From: Diadophis punctatus similis
Lineage: Eukaryota > Chordata > Lepidosauria > Squamata > Dipsadidae
Reading direction: 5' to 3'
Assembly: GCA_023053685.1 (NCBI GenBank)
Contig: JALIGW010000004.1
Location: forward strand, 85,037,679-85,101,678
DNA: 64,000 bases
Part shown: piece by piece, positions 1 through 11,199 of the stretch
Position numbering within the stretch: the stretch's first letter is position 1
How the letters are laid out: each line of letters begins with the position of its first letter
The notes under the pieces: model-generated
The model's input: the letters and a program-made list of their open reading frames with translations, nothing else
Databases searched by the model: none
What the model was told of the DNA's origin: nothing
Made by a program: the position numbers and the translations under genes

Positions 1-239
1 TCTGTTTAGAGATTAACTTTCCGGAAAAACCCTGAATATTTTCCATGAGTATCTTCCCAGCTGGTACTTGAAGGTATAAATAGTCTGCCATAAATTAAGG
101 AATTCAATTTCATGCTGGGATGTTAGTTATATTTCTAGCAGCATATTCATTCTCCTTCTAATATTATTTAAAATCTGGAGATGTCGAGGGGAATAAATAT
201 AATGGCCCAATTAGAAGTATGGGAGGTATGATCTAAGTA
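1..239. other. AT-rich unique sequence
   Basis: No open frame, repeat family or RNA gene is recognised in this stretch before the first CR1 fragment. Confidence 0.5.
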
Positions 240-567
240 TAGCTATCAGTCTTCCAGAACTTGAGGGGCTGCCCCAAAGAAGAGGGGGTCAACCTATTCT
301 CCAAAGCCCCTGAAGGCAGGACAAGAAGCAATGGATGGAAACTAATCAAGGAGAGAAGCAACCTGGAATTAAGGAGAAACTTCCCAACAGTGAGGACAAT
401 TAACCAGTGGAACAGCTTGCCTTCAGAAATCGTGGGTGCTCCATCACTGGAGGATTTCAAAAAGAGACTGGACAGTCACTTGTCTGAAATGTTATAGGAT
501 CTCCTGCTTGAGCAGGGGGTTGGACTAGAAGACCTCCAAGGTCCCTTCCAACTCTGTTATTCTGTTA
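240..567 (+). mobile_element. CR1 LINE 3' fragment
   Basis: Carries the terminal part of a CR1 LINE in sense direction. The end of ORF2 is visible as the decayed phrase TINQWNSLPSEIVGAPSLEDFKKRLDSHL, shown here only as a short family signature, followed by the CR1 3' UTR signature (GGGGGTTGGACTAGAAGACC) and the tail CTGTTATTCTGTTA. It is 5'-truncated, as nearly all CR1 copies are. No intact enzyme is encoded. Confidence 0.85.
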
Positions 568-1200
568 AAAACCAGGATAACTACAATGTAGAGATTATTG
601 TAAGAACTCTCAATAAAGAACTCATGCAGTGTCCATTAAGATAAGAGATAAACTCATAAAAATGATTTTTACCACATATTAGTGGATTACTTTTACCAGT
701 GGATTGTTATCTTTATGTAGGAGTACAAAACTACTCTAAAAGTACTATATTTCATGCACCAGGATTGCATTTCACCTGCAAAACAAATCTTAATAGTTTA
801 AAAAAAGAATATCCAAAGTTTTCAGATCTCTTAATTTACTTCCGTTGTGACCACGTAAAGCACAGAGTTATATTACCAACTTTTACAGAATCTAGCAAGG
901 CAGAACTTGAACCTGGAATGTGGACTGAAGAGATAAGGCTAAGATTAAAACAAATATCCCCAACCATCAGTTAACTCTGAAATGATAAGCGCGTTAAAAC
1001 ATTTTTTAAATCCGGTTTCATACTTTGAATCTTTAACACCTTTTACATAACAAACGATATTGATACAGTATAGTATAGTCCACTGTACTGGTACTTATAA
1101 GCAAATCATACCTAGCCTTATTCTCTATTATTTGCAATTTCTTCAAAGAAGTGATAACTCTATTCTCATCTTCACTTTGTCAATCAATCAATAAGGTAAC
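568..1200. other. AT-rich sequence, nothing recognised
   Basis: A 91-codon open frame (699-974) is present, but it has no recognisable domain, no splice-site context and AT-biased composition. I see no gene here. Confidence 0.4.
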
Positions 1201-1213
1201 TGGGTAAAAAGTC

Positions 1214-1392
<179 letters not shown>

Positions 1393-1433
1393 AGGTATAG
1401 GATGGATGGTAGGTAGGTACCGTAGGTAGATGA

Positions 1434-1584
1434 TAACAGATTAACAGAGTTGGAAGGGACCTTGCAGGTCATCTAAGTCCAACCCCCTGCCCAAGCAGGA
1501 GACCCTACATCTGCCTCTACCTAGGATCGAACTCACAACCTCCTGATTGTGAGGCAAGAGCTCCACCTCTAGGCCACAATAGCT
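1434..1584 (-). mobile_element. tRNA-derived SINE with CR1-type tail
   Basis: Read on the minus strand, it starts with a tRNA-like head (GGCCTAGAGGTGGAGCTCTT as A box, GAGTTCGATCC as B box). After about 75 bp it switches to the CR1 3' end (CAGGGGGTTGGACT ... CTTCCAACTCTGTTAATCTG). The switch suggests a SINE that borrows the CR1 machinery through a shared 3' end. The same head is found at 48734-48966 with a different tail. Confidence 0.75.
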
Positions 1585-1589
1585 GTGAT

Positions 1590-1725
<136 letters not shown>

Positions 1726-1729
1726 GATA

Positions 1730-1730
1730 C

Positions 1731-1820
<90 letters not shown>
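1730..1820. repeat. (GACA)n microsatellite
   Basis: About 22 perfect GACA/CAGA units directly follow the GATA run. GATA next to GACA is the composition of Bkm satellite, first described in snakes. Confidence 0.97.
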
Positions 1821-2571
1821 CTTAAGTGCTAACCAAGTTTGCCCCGAATGCCTTGCTGAAAACTTCAGCTATCTTTGTTGTTTTTAGAAAATGTGTAGGC
1901 CTTGTTTTTCTAGACAAGTGTTCTTTGCCACACCTGCGTTATACCCATTTGCTGTATTTTCCAGGAAGTTATGGGGTTGAGATAAGAAGAAGTGGTTTTT
2001 GGAAACCAGATCTGGAAACAGAAGGTAAGGCTTATTCCCAGAGAATGGAGTTCTTTTGATGTCTACAGAAGAGTTTGCTTTGCGTTCTTGGTCCAGTCTG
2101 TTCGATTGGCACTAGAGGAAGGTACCTGAGCTTCGTCTTGGGAAGAAACCCTTGTCTCAACTCAGCTTGAGCCACAAACACTGTTCTGGCATGCAGATTA
2201 AGGTGGTGAAGAGGGGAACCAACACTTGAAGAGAAATCAAGAGCCTTGAATTAATTGCTCACACATCATCACAAAAGACAGACCTTGATTTTCACTGTGC
2301 TTGCATGACGCAGAGATGCTCAACAGATGTAGACACAAAAGAAAACCATCCATCTGACCCAACTCTGGAGTAGTTTTTTTAATATAAAAATGGCCATTTC
2401 TGCAATTAGAAATTACTCTGCCTGAACTCTTATTAGGTTTTCACTGATTTATGAAGCCCCTAATTTGCTGGTATTTGATGATGATCATTTTATGAAGCAG
2501 GTGCCACAAGGGCCAAATGTTCACCCAAAAATGATGGACAAATCCTTGTGAGAAAGAAAACTGCAGACACC
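1821..2571. other. Unique sequence, nothing recognised
   Basis: Mixed-composition DNA. Short open frames here (for example 1826-2059) show no domain or conserved motif. Confidence 0.4.
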
Positions 2572-2692
2572 ATAGTTCTTGGTGCAGAGAAGAGCAACCA
2601 GGATGATGAGGGGACTGGAGGCGAAAACATACGATGAACGGTTGCAGGAACTGGGCCTGGCTAGTCTAGTGAAGAGAAAACTCACATTTCGT
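2572..2692 (+). mobile_element. CR1 LINE internal fragment
   Basis: Contains the CR1 phrase GTGCAGAGAAGAGCAACCAG and GATGAGGGGACTGGAGGC, which lie upstream of the usual 3' end. Truncated at both sides. Confidence 0.8.
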
Positions 2693-3590
2693 GTACAGCA
2701 ATTTTCTTTTCTCTTGAGAAAAACACTTCAGGGCACTGAGCTACTCGAAAACAATCAAAAATTTACCTTTTTTGCTGAGATTCTACTTGGTGAAAGACAA
2801 CCCCAAACTTCACCCTATGAAACTTGGATCATTTTCACCTCTTTCCTTGAAAATATTCCATAGTTTTGGGTTTTATTGTCAGTAAAATTACAGCCAACGG
2901 TATTTTTTAGATCCTTAAAGCATCTTAAAGCCAGCAAAACATTTACCAGAAATCCTGTAAACTTCTGAGCTCTCTTTATTTTCTAATATCCTTGTGGATC
3001 AAAATCAGCTTTTTCATTCTGTCTTTACAGATTCCAGGATATATATAAATGGAAAATGGCTGCAGCCACACTAATAATACATTTGGGGGGTTTGTTATAA
3101 ACTCAAAAAAAGAAATGACTGCAGAGATTAAAGCATTAAACTCAGCAGGGACGATAAAAAATCGTTTGGCCAGAATTTCTTGGCCAAAGGGATTCCAGAG
3201 GTTTGAAAGCCAACTCTTTCAACATCTGGAATACCCTGAAAGTGAATCTCTGCAAACAGCAGAATCGCTTGGTGATACGGACTTCTTTTAGAAATTCATC
3301 AAGAGAGATTTGCAAAAGCCAGCTAACCCTAACCCTAACCAGCTTTCTCTGCAAAGAAATTAAAAAAGAACAACAATGAAGAAGCCAATTTTCCAAACTC
3401 GGCATTATTATGCAAGAGGTGCGTTCAGGAATTACACCCCAAGAATAACAAGTGTTCATATCGCTGATTAAACCTTCAATCAAACATCAGCCGGGAGGAA
3501 ATTGCATTCACATTTGTGCAAAAAAATTTTTTACACGCTCCTTGTAAGAATATACACTCATGACAGAAAATGGTAAACTATGATAAAGTT
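2693..3590. other. Unique sequence with a short telomere-like run
   Basis: No gene recognised. At 3323-3340 there are three consecutive CTAACC units, the vertebrate telomere repeat, too short to say more than a chance or repair-derived interstitial motif. Confidence 0.4.
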
Positions 3591-3984
3591 GAGGTTGTCC
3601 TTAACTTTTTGGGCCCAAAATTTCTGTTGTTAAGCGAGACATTTGTTAACTGAGTTTTGTCCCATTCTATGACCTTTCTTGCCACAGTTGTTAAGTGAAG
3701 CACTGCAGTTGTTAACTTAGTCACCCGGTTGTTAAGTGAATCTGGTTTCCCCATTGACTTTGCTTGTCAGAAGGTCGCAAAAGGGGATCAAGTGACCCCC
3801 CAGGACACGGCGACCGTCATAAATGTGAGTCAGTTCCAAGTGTCTGAATTTGGATCACATGACCATGGGGGGGGGATGCTGCAACGGTCATAAGTGTAAA
3901 AAACAGTCATAAATCACTTTTTTCAGAACCGTTGTAACTTTGAACGGTCACTAAGCAAACTGTTGTAAGTTGAGGACTTCCTGT
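3591..3984 (-). mobile_element. Tigger-like MITE
   Basis: Non-autonomous DNA element with imperfect terminal inverted repeats related to CAGGTAGTCCTCGACTTAC. The interior carries the family pattern of GTTAAGTGAATCTGG, a TGAGTCA site and a GGTCA-rich half. It has no coding capacity. The terminal sequence resembles mammalian Tigger (pogo, Tc1/mariner superfamily) ends. Confidence 0.75.
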
Positions 3985-4680
3985 AAAGTTTAAAATTTCC
4001 TCAAGTTTTGCTGAGTACACAGATGTGTTTATTTTGTCTTTTCAACCCTGTGTTGCAGTGGCTTACTTTTTACAGCCTTCTCGGGTGTCCTTTATTTGTT
4101 CTTTCCTTTTTTCAATTTTCCAGTCTGGTTTATGAACTCATTTTACCCAAAAGGCAAGCTGGATTATAAATAAATCACACTCATGCATAACAGATCAGGG
4201 CAATCCATCTCAATATAACCCAGGGTGATTAAAAGCTTATTAGAACAGAGATATCTTTGTAGTTTGACCCAACACCAAAATTAGCAGGCTCTTGACAGAT
4301 TCCCCGAGCAAGGTCACACTCTTTAGGACCTAAGGGGAGAGCCAGGTGACTCTGCCTTGCCAAAAAGTCATCAGGAATCCAGTAGCACCTTTTTCCAGGT
4401 AACACATTTTATTTATCCAAAGGCAGAAACCTTCACGAGCTATGTAGCTCCCTTCATTACATCAAGTTAGTTGCACCACGCTGACTTTTTGCCAGTATAA
4501 AGGTTTGGAATGCTCTTCAAGCCCGACATTTTAAGTTTAAATATTTATACTCAAATAAGTCCCCATTCCTTGCTATGGCAGGTTCCTCCTGGCTTGGCCA
4601 GAAAAATGTAAAATGCCTCGAAGTAAAAGAGAAGTAAGGAGGAAGCATCTGTGTGAAAAACTGTGTGGAAGGAATCTTCA
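3985..4680. other. Unique sequence, nothing recognised
   Basis: No open frame with a recognisable product. The stretch separates two Tigger-like fragments. Confidence 0.4.
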
Positions 4681-4803
4681 GGTAACTCCTTTGACTTACG
4701 ACCCCGATTGAACCTAAAATTTCCATCGATGAGCAGGACAATTGTTAACTGAATCTCTGCAGTTGTTAACTTAGTAATATGGTTGTTAAGTGAATCTGGC
4801 TTC
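4681..4803 (-). mobile_element. Tigger-like MITE, partial
   Basis: One end only: degenerate terminal repeat, then GTTGTTAAGTGAATCTGGCT. The sequence passes into a CR1 copy at its right edge. Confidence 0.6.
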
Positions 4804-4814
4804 CCCTAGACTGG

Positions 4815-5370
4815 CCAAACCCAAAATCCTGCAGCCGTTTTTCGTATGTTTTAGTCTCCAGGCCTTTAATCATCTTAGTTGCTCTTCTCTGCACTTTTTA
4901 CAAAGTCTCAACATCTTTTTGTAATGGCCAAAAATGGATGCAGTATTCCAGGTCTGGCCTTACTAAGGTTTTATAAAGCGGTACCAATACTTCCCATGAT
5001 ATTAACGCTATCTCTCTGTTAATGCAACCTAGGACTGTGTTGGCTTTTTTGGCAGCTGCCGCGCACTGCTGCCTCATATTTAGATTTAGACTTATTATTA
5101 GAGTTGGAAGGGACCTTCTAGGTCATCTAGTCCAACCCCCTGCTCAAGCAGGAGTTCCTACACCATTTGAGACAGATGGCAGTCCAGTCTCCCCTTGAAG
5201 GTCGCAAGTGTTGGGGCTCTCACAACCTCTGCTGGCAAGCTGTTCCACTGGTTGATCGCTCTCACCGTCAGAAAGTTTCTCCTCACTTCCAGGTTGAATC
5301 TCAATTTAAGTGATTGTCTACTAGTACTCCAAGATCCCTCTCACAGTTACTGCTATTGAGCCTTGCATCT
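4815..5370 (-). mobile_element. CR1 LINE 3' region, interrupted
   Basis: Antisense CR1: TATGTTTTAGTCTCCAGGCC, GCTCTTCTCTGCAC, TGGATGCAGTATTCCAGGTC and GTTGGCTTTTTTGGCAGCTG appear in the usual order. The copy is broken at about 5088 by a second CR1 end and resumes at about 5304 with ACTCCAAGATCCCTCTCACA. Confidence 0.85.
5088..5303 (-). mobile_element. CR1 LINE 3' end nested in an older CR1
   Basis: Begins with AGAGTTGGAAGGGACCTTCT and runs through the CR1 3' UTR and the C-terminal ORF2 codons. It sits inside the CR1 copy 4815-5370, flanked by ATTTAG on the left and ATTTAAG on the right, which may be a decayed target duplication. Confidence 0.75.
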
Positions 5371-6829
5371 TTTCAAAGAAATCTGAATTATGCACGAGCA
5401 TTGCTTCAAGGTAGCATCCAATGCAGAGCCAGACATTCTCTCTCTGCAGATTTCATATGGTTTGGATGAGGTACAATATTGCAATGCTCAATGCAAATCG
5501 CCCAGGTTGGTCTGGCGAGTGAGGCAGACAATCCCCTCAATGATACATACAGGAAAATATGTGGTCAGCATTTATGAATGTGCTATTACCCAGAAAACCA
5601 GTCGGGAAGAAAGAAAACACACAAAAGAATTACAGACCCAACTAACATTTCTCGTGCCAATGAATCACCCATATTTGGCTTTGTTAAGTAGAGAGCAACA
5701 TCTTAGAAGAAAGTAAATAGCTGCAGAAGCATGCCACTGCATGACTGGCAACGATGCCACTGACCATGTTCCTCTACCCCTGTGCCATTCATTCATTCAT
5801 TCATTCATTCATTCATTCATTCATTCATTCATTCAACCAAAATTTCCAATTCGAACAAACAAAATGAGAAAACTAACACGACAGGGACGATAAGCACGTT
5901 CCAGACTTTGACAACTCTGTTACAAAAATAAAACTTTTTACAATCAAGTTTAAAGCGGTTTACATTACAGTTTCAAGCAGCTGTCCGCACACGTTACATT
6001 ACGATTAAAACTAAAAAAAAAAAGAGTCATTTACAGCTAAGACGCTAGTATGAACCACTATTTCTCTGCCAACTGCACAAACTGCCAAAAGTGAGGTCAC
6101 GGGCATTCCAGAAACTCAAGTTTCAGCTGCCTGCTAATTGTATGAAACGAGAAGGCTTTGCGACTTCAAAGTCGTGCGAGACTTTAGAACTGGTTCACAC
6201 CTATATCCTGGTCAATGAAACATTTGGATGGAAGCCGCTGGTTCATAACCTCTGCATCTCCAGAGGTCTACTTGGGAGTTATTTCAGTTATTTTAGTAAC
6301 TAAGTTATTGAACTAAGTTATTTAATCAATAGCATGCCAATAGCTGGATAGGGAAAGGAGAGAGTGAATTTAAGAAGGATGAAGAGGGAATGTTATTTCT
6401 CCTAGGAAGGGAAAAAGCAGATCTGAGCAAATCTGAAGTGCTAGAAGACTTTTGATCGGTGCAACGCTATACATAGGAATGTACTCGAATGAGGAACCCA
6501 GTTGGTAAAGGCTGCAGAATATATTTCTTCCTGCATTTAGCTGACTTCAAAAGCAGACCAAGCCACCTTTCTTAGTTAGATGGAGGTGTGTCTTTCGGAT
6601 AAGACCCTGCAATAAGTCAGCCTTTCTTAATTTCTAAAGGTGAAATTGGAGACACTGGTTAATATGTGGAAAGTGTAGATCCCATTAAGATTCCCCCCAG
6701 TTAATCGATGATTGAATTTGATTAACAGATTAAGGACTACGTTAATTGAGTAAGGACTGCCCTCAAGTCATTAAAGAGCGGATCTGTCCATCTTCATGAG
6801 CTTGGAATGGCAGAAAAAAGACATTTTCA
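5371..6829. other. Unique sequence with an (ATTC)n tract
   Basis: Open frames of 108 codons (5390-5716) and 70 codons (6091-6303) have no domain, no splice signals and no similarity I recognise. A perfect ATTC repeat of about 12 units lies at 5787-5834. Otherwise nothing is recognised. Confidence 0.4.
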
Positions 6830-6837
6830 TCCTAACC

Positions 6838-6943
6838 CAGGGCTCCCCAAACTTGGCAACTTTAAGACTTGTGGACTTCAACTCCCAGAATTCTAGGAGT
6901 TGAAGTCCACAAGTCTTAAAGTTGCCAAGTTTGAAGATCTCTG
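6838..6943. mobile_element. Foldback hAT MITE
   Basis: Almost entirely palindromic: one arm contains GACTTGTGGACTTCAACTCC and the other its reverse complement. It is flanked by identical 8-bp duplications TCCTAACC (6830-6837 and 6944-6951), the hallmark of hAT transposition. Confidence 0.9.
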
Positions 6944-7180
6944 TCCTAACCTTTGTCCTATTAAGCTGGTTTGAGTATTATCAGCAAACCTGGTGTGAGG
7001 ATATCACACCAAGCTACAAAAACCATATTGTAGTTTAAACTCAGTTGGACATAAGGCTTTACTGCTCAATTACTCCGTGTAATTATTGAGTTTATTATTA
7101 TAATTATTTCATTAGGCGGGCTACTTTCTCACACGTACTGCCTTTTTCCTTCATATGGGCTTATATATATGGGCTTGTAA

Positions 7181-7402
7181 CGGGTGGGTTCCTCTTACCG
7201 TTTCCTAGTGGTGCGCTGTGTGCGCATTGTGATGTTTCATGCGTGTGCGCGCGTAGCCGGAAAATTGCTGAAAATTAGAAAAAAAATGGTGGTGCGCATG
7301 GACCGGCAAAGACAGCACCGGAGCCGTCGTGCCACAATTGCACAATCGGCGGGCCACTACCGGAGCGGAGCTCCAGACAGCACCGGTAGGAACCCACCTC
7401 TG
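7181..7402. mobile_element. hAT MITE, ACCGGTAG-type
   Basis: Ends are CGGGTGGGTTCCT and AGGAACCCACCTCTG, inverted with respect to each other. Perfect 8-bp target duplication GCTTGTAA lies at 7173-7180 and 7403-7410. The interior is GC-rich without a coding frame. Confidence 0.85.
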
Positions 7403-7410
7403 GCTTGTAA

Positions 7411-8440
7411 TTAGTTAAACCTTTTTTTAAAAAAATGCAACTCTAAGTTCCAGTAAAGAAAATAATCAGAATGAACTTTTTCCCAGTTCCACCCAAATTG
7501 TAATTGAGAGGTTAATCCCACACAGAGCAGAAGGTTGTGAGCCAGGAAGTGGCCCCTTCTGAAAAAAATCATATTTCTTCAAAACAAGACAAGTCCGGAA
7601 CAACCTTTAGACCTGGGGGTTTTATCAGTGGATCTTTATTCTTTACTCAAAACAGAGAAAGAGTAAACCTGAAAGATAGACATGAGCTAAGAAAAAACAT
7701 ATTCTTTCTAACTGTTTGTTTTCTGCTGACAGGCAATTATAGTATCCAGAGCAAACTAATGCAAAGGCAACAATAGAATTTTCCTTTACAAATTTAGCAT
7801 TTTTGGATCCCCTTCTCCAGTTAAAATCTACTTTTATTTTATTTTTTGCAAGGACCAGGCTAAAAAAGTTACAAACACACAGATGAAGAAGACTACCAAA
7901 CAGTATTGAAGTTACCTTCAAGATATTTCTGAGACCATCTGTCCTATAATACGGGGTAAATTCATTCCAGAAAAGAGTTATTAAACGTAACTGCACAAAA
8001 AGTGGGACTTTTGACAGGTTCGACGCAAATCCAGCATCTGAAACATAGCAGAAACTTAGCTTTGCAAAGCAGTTTTGCTTTAGCTACCCCAGGCAGCTAT
8101 TTCAAGCCTATTACATATTTGTTAGGGAATCCCTGCCCTATCATTAGAGGCCCAGAAAGTCCAAAATTATGACCATAAGTGGGAAATATTTCCATATCTA
8201 TCAACTTAGTATAGAACAAAAACGGCTCTAAAATAGAAGGCATAGTCTGAATCCAAGGTGCCAGACATTCAGGAAAAAAGTCAAAAAGTAGAAGTAGTTT
8301 TCAAAAGCAGAGATGAAATATCGAAGCTGTCTTTTGCAGTGGGGTGGAAGGCCTGGTATTTATTTTAGGGCAAAGTTTCAAACTTTTTACGGAGTTTAGA
8401 AATGGTGGAACATGTACAGAAATATACAGAAATTATGAGA
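7411..8440. other. Unique sequence, nothing recognised
   Basis: Two overlapping opposite-strand open frames (7537-7776 and 7643-7996) are present, neither with a domain or splice context. No repeat family recognised. Confidence 0.35.
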
Positions 8441-8680
8441 TGACCCTCACACTGTGTGACCAACCGGTCGCGTAACCAGCCAAGGTGACCTCACCACCAG
8501 ATGATCCTCACACAGCGTGACCAGTTGATTACGTGACCAACTCACACATAAGACCTCTAAAAGCAGAAGAAACCTGAAACAAGACACTTCAACCCAAGTT
8601 CAGCTGATGATGTTACCTAGCCTGGTGATGAAATGTTCGTAAATTAAACAATAAACTCAGAGAATAAACCAACAACAACA
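8441..8680 (+). mobile_element. Penelope-like repeat (family C) with hammerhead-like motif
   Basis: A roughly 60-bp unit with GTGACCA-type motifs occurs twice (8446-8570). It is followed by a hammerhead-like layout at 8604-8638: CTGATGA, a GTTACC/GGTGAT stem, then GAAATGTTC. The assignment to Penelope-like elements is by analogy with the family B repeats at 13.2 and 16.8 kb, which share CTGATGATGTTACCTAG. The GAAA core is present but the ACGT after it has decayed. Confidence 0.45.
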
Positions 8681-8689
8681 TTCTTAAGA

Positions 8690-8761
8690 GAGATGCTGGA
8701 CCTAAACATTGGAGGCTTTTAAGAAGAGATTGGATAGCCATTTGTCCAGAATGGTATAGGC
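8690..8761 (+). mobile_element. CR1 LINE fragment, left part
   Basis: ORF2 C-terminal and 3' UTR sequence (GCTTTTAAGAAGAGATTGGA, CCATTTGTCCAGAATGGTAT). It is split by the hAT element that starts at 8762; the remaining CR1 tail is at 10653-10727. Confidence 0.8.
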
Positions 8762-9003
8762 CAGGGGTCGGGAACCTTTTTGACTAAGAGAGCCATGAAA
8801 GCAAAAAATTTGGAAATTTATTTCAGTGAGAGCCATATAATATATTTTAAAAGTGAATTCAACTAAATGTCAATAGGGACAATGGGATATTGAGAGAATC
8901 CCTGTCTTTGTGCTGTTTAATTTGTTGCTGCTGTAGCAGCTTCCTTGCTCCAAAGTGATATTTGTCTTTGAGTTGGTGATTTCCATCATAGCATTGGTAA
9001 TGA

Positions 9004-9018
9004 TTCTTTCTTTCTTTT

Positions 9019-9105
<87 letters not shown>

Positions 9106-9199
9106 CTCTTTCTTTCTTTTTCTTCTTCTTCTTCTTCTTCTTCTTCTTCTTCTTCTTCTTCTTCTTCTTCTTCTTTCTTTCTTTCTTTTTTTCTTTTTT

Positions 9200-9234
<35 letters not shown>

Positions 9235-9238
9235 CTCT
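9004..9238. repeat. (TTTC)n/(TTC)n pyrimidine tract
   Basis: Polypyrimidine run of about 230 bp: (CTTT)n, then (CTT)n, then (CTTT)n again. It accounts for the Phe/Ser-rich and Lys/Glu-rich open frames here. Confidence 0.97.
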
Positions 9239-9336
9239 GCAAACCAATCCCCACCGTGGCTCCTTTCTCCCTCGCCCAGCCCTCTTCCAAGACGTCAAGT
9301 GCGGGGAACCGCACCAAGCGAGGTAGGTGGGTGGGT

Positions 9337-9902
9337 TGCTGAAGAAGCCCCGGAGCCCCGCCGCCAACCTGCGTCTCCTGCTGGGAAGGAGCCTCTGTCG
9401 CTGTCTCTCGCGGGGTTCCAGCCACCCGACTGAGTCCCCGACCGCGGCACCGGCAGGGTTAACACGCATGGGAGGGAAGGAGAGAGCGCGCTACCGCCGC
9501 CGCTGCTACTTTCGCTGCTCCAATATTTCTTTGGTGGGCCTGCGCAGGAGGGACCGCTGAGCAGAGGCACCCGGCGAGCGGGGTGAGAGGCGTGGGGATG
9601 CCAGAAGTGGCGGCGGCGGCGACAGGCTCCTGCCCGCGTCTCCCACCCGCCTCTTGCCTTAAGCTGCCGGGCGCCTCTGCTCCATGGTCCCTCCCGCGCG
9701 CGCCCACCAAAGAAATATCGGAGCGGTGAAAGAAGCAGTGGCGGCGGTAGCGCTCTCTCTCCTCTCCCATACGCATTAACCCTGCCGGTGCCGCGGTCAG
9801 GGACTCAGTAGGGTGGCTGGAGCCCCGCGAGAGACAGCGACAGAGGCTCCTTCCCAGCAGGAGATGCAGGTTGGCGGCGGGGCTCCGGGGCTTCTTCAGC
9901 CG
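9337..9902. repeat. Large GC-rich inverted repeat
   Basis: The left arm (about 9337-9580) contains GCTGAAGAAGCCCCGGAGCC and GGAGCCTCTGTCGCTGTCTC. The right arm (about 9660-9902) holds their reverse complements in reverse order, with a few differences. The roughly 80-bp centre contains a CGGCGGCGGCGAC run. The arms are about 240 bp. Confidence 0.85.
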
Positions 9903-9973
9903 CTTGGCTGGAGAACGGCGGGGATGTGGCCATGGCCGTTTTTTAGCTCCCCCCGTCCCGGCTGAACGCCGCC

Positions 9974-10035
9974 ATTTGGGTTATTTTTCCCTCTGTGCAT
10001 GCGCGCGCATGCACAGAGGGAAAAATAACCCAAAT
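9974..10035. repeat. Perfect 62-bp palindrome
   Basis: Each 31-nt half is the exact reverse complement of the other, with the centre at 10004/10005 in GCATGCGCGCGCATGC. There is no unpaired loop. Confidence 0.95.
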
Positions 10036-10261
10036 GATTGTGGTCAGCCGGGACGGGAAAGCGGTGATTGTGTTCAGCCGGGACGGGAAAGCGGGCAGGA
10101 GAAGCTCCGCGCCGCAACCGCCGCCAGTTCCATCGGCTATACGCCGAAGGACTGGCCCGGGCGAACCGGGAGGATTTCACCCCTGCTGCGAGCCATATGT
10201 GATCATCAAAAGAGCCACATCTGGCTCGCGAGCCATAGGTTCCCGACCCCTGGTATAGGCC

Positions 10262-10651
10262 CTATACAGATGGCCTATACATTTTTGGTTTGCTGCAGGT
10301 GGATAATTTAAGTTCAGCTTTTTATTTCATAAATACGAGGAAGACTCAAATAGACATTGAGTATTTTATTTGAAAGTAACCTTCAACCCAGCATCTTTTT
10401 TTTTTTTGGAGTTCAAAATGTTTTTGTTGCATGCAGAAATAAAATATTTGTTTTCTCTGAAGCAGTTCATTGATTTCATAAATGCAACACTCTATAGTTT
10501 TTTTATACATGGCATAAAAGTAAAAAACCGATATATGCAGTGTTATCTTCATTTTAGATATCAAAAGGGTTTTGTGGCTCCCAGTGTTTTCTTTTCTGTG
10601 GGAAACGGGTCCAAGTGACTCTCTGGGTGTTTAAGGTTGGAGACCCTTAGT
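10262..10651. mobile_element. Second insertion into the CR1, hAT-like right end
   Basis: The interval separates GTATAGGCC from TATAGGGCC and precedes the CR1 tail. Its right end (GGGAAACGGGTCCAAG ... AAGGTTGGAGACCCTTAG) resembles hAT termini. The left end has no clear inverted partner, so the element may be truncated. The interior is AT-rich and non-coding. Confidence 0.5.
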
Positions 10652-10652
10652 A

Positions 10653-10727
10653 TAGGGCCTCCTGTTTGTGCAGGGGGCTGGACTAGAAGACCTCCAAGGT
10701 CCCTTCCAACTCTGTTCTTCTCTTAAT
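10653..10727 (+). mobile_element. CR1 LINE 3' tail, right part
   Basis: TATAGGGCCTCCTG, then GGACTAGAAGACCTCCAAGG to CAACTCTGTTCTTCT. It completes the CR1 copy interrupted at 8761. Confidence 0.85.
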
Positions 10728-11199
10728 GATAGTCTGGGTTTTAAGGCATCCATGCAGGGCCCTGAAAAATAGATGTTATTTGTTGCCTTGAAGTTACAGC
10801 TTCTGTCTAGGATCCTATCAACTGCTCCTTGGATCACAGACACTTAGCAAGGAAGTCATTGTCAGGAATATATAAATGTGCACCAATTGGGCTGCAGAAT
10901 GGACAAAGAAAGCGTTGCAAGTACGCCTCTATTGTACATGAACTTGGAAATGGCTGAACCAGAAGTAGTTGTGAGTGACATGTCCTGAAGCACCAAAGGA
11001 TGACACATCTGTCCGGATGAGCAAGAGCTGGGAGTTTCAAGTCTGGTGAGCAAACTCAATGAATCCTCTCCAAAAAGGATTTTGCTCCTATCACAGCAAA
11101 CCATTCAAAGTGGACGGAAGATTACCAAAAACGGCAACAAGCCGAAAAACACCGCTTGCCGAACCCAACAGCAATGCAAATTCCTGCCCTCCCCGACTT
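10728..11199. other. Unique sequence, nothing recognised
   Basis: Short open frames on both strands overlap each other and carry no recognisable domains. Confidence 0.4.

Larger units (their letters stand above)
8762..10252. mobile_element. hAT element with foldback core, 1.49 kb
   Basis: Termini are CAGGGGTCGGGAACCT and its inverted form ending GACCCCTG. Perfect 8-bp duplication GTATAGGC occurs at 8754-8761 and 10253-10260. Inside lie a pyrimidine tract (9004-9238), a GC- and CpG-rich inverted repeat (about 9337-9902) and a perfect 62-bp palindrome (9974-10035). Open frames across it come from the simple repeat and the high GC content; no transposase is present. Confidence 0.9.

Noticed and set aside
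1434..1584. Functional tRNA gene on the minus strand
   Set aside because: A- and B-box-like sequences are present, but no cloverleaf can be closed and the sequence runs into a CR1 tail, so it is a SINE.
3323..3340. Interstitial telomere sequence
   Set aside because: Only three CTAACC units, too short to support a chromosome fusion or telomere healing.
8859..9469. Lys/Glu- and Phe/Ser-rich open frames
   Set aside because: They are translations of the (CTTT)n/(CTT)n tract and the hAT foldback.
9974..10035. Possible protein-binding operator or replication origin
   Set aside because: The palindrome lies inside a hAT element in a vertebrate genome, so transposon structure explains it better.
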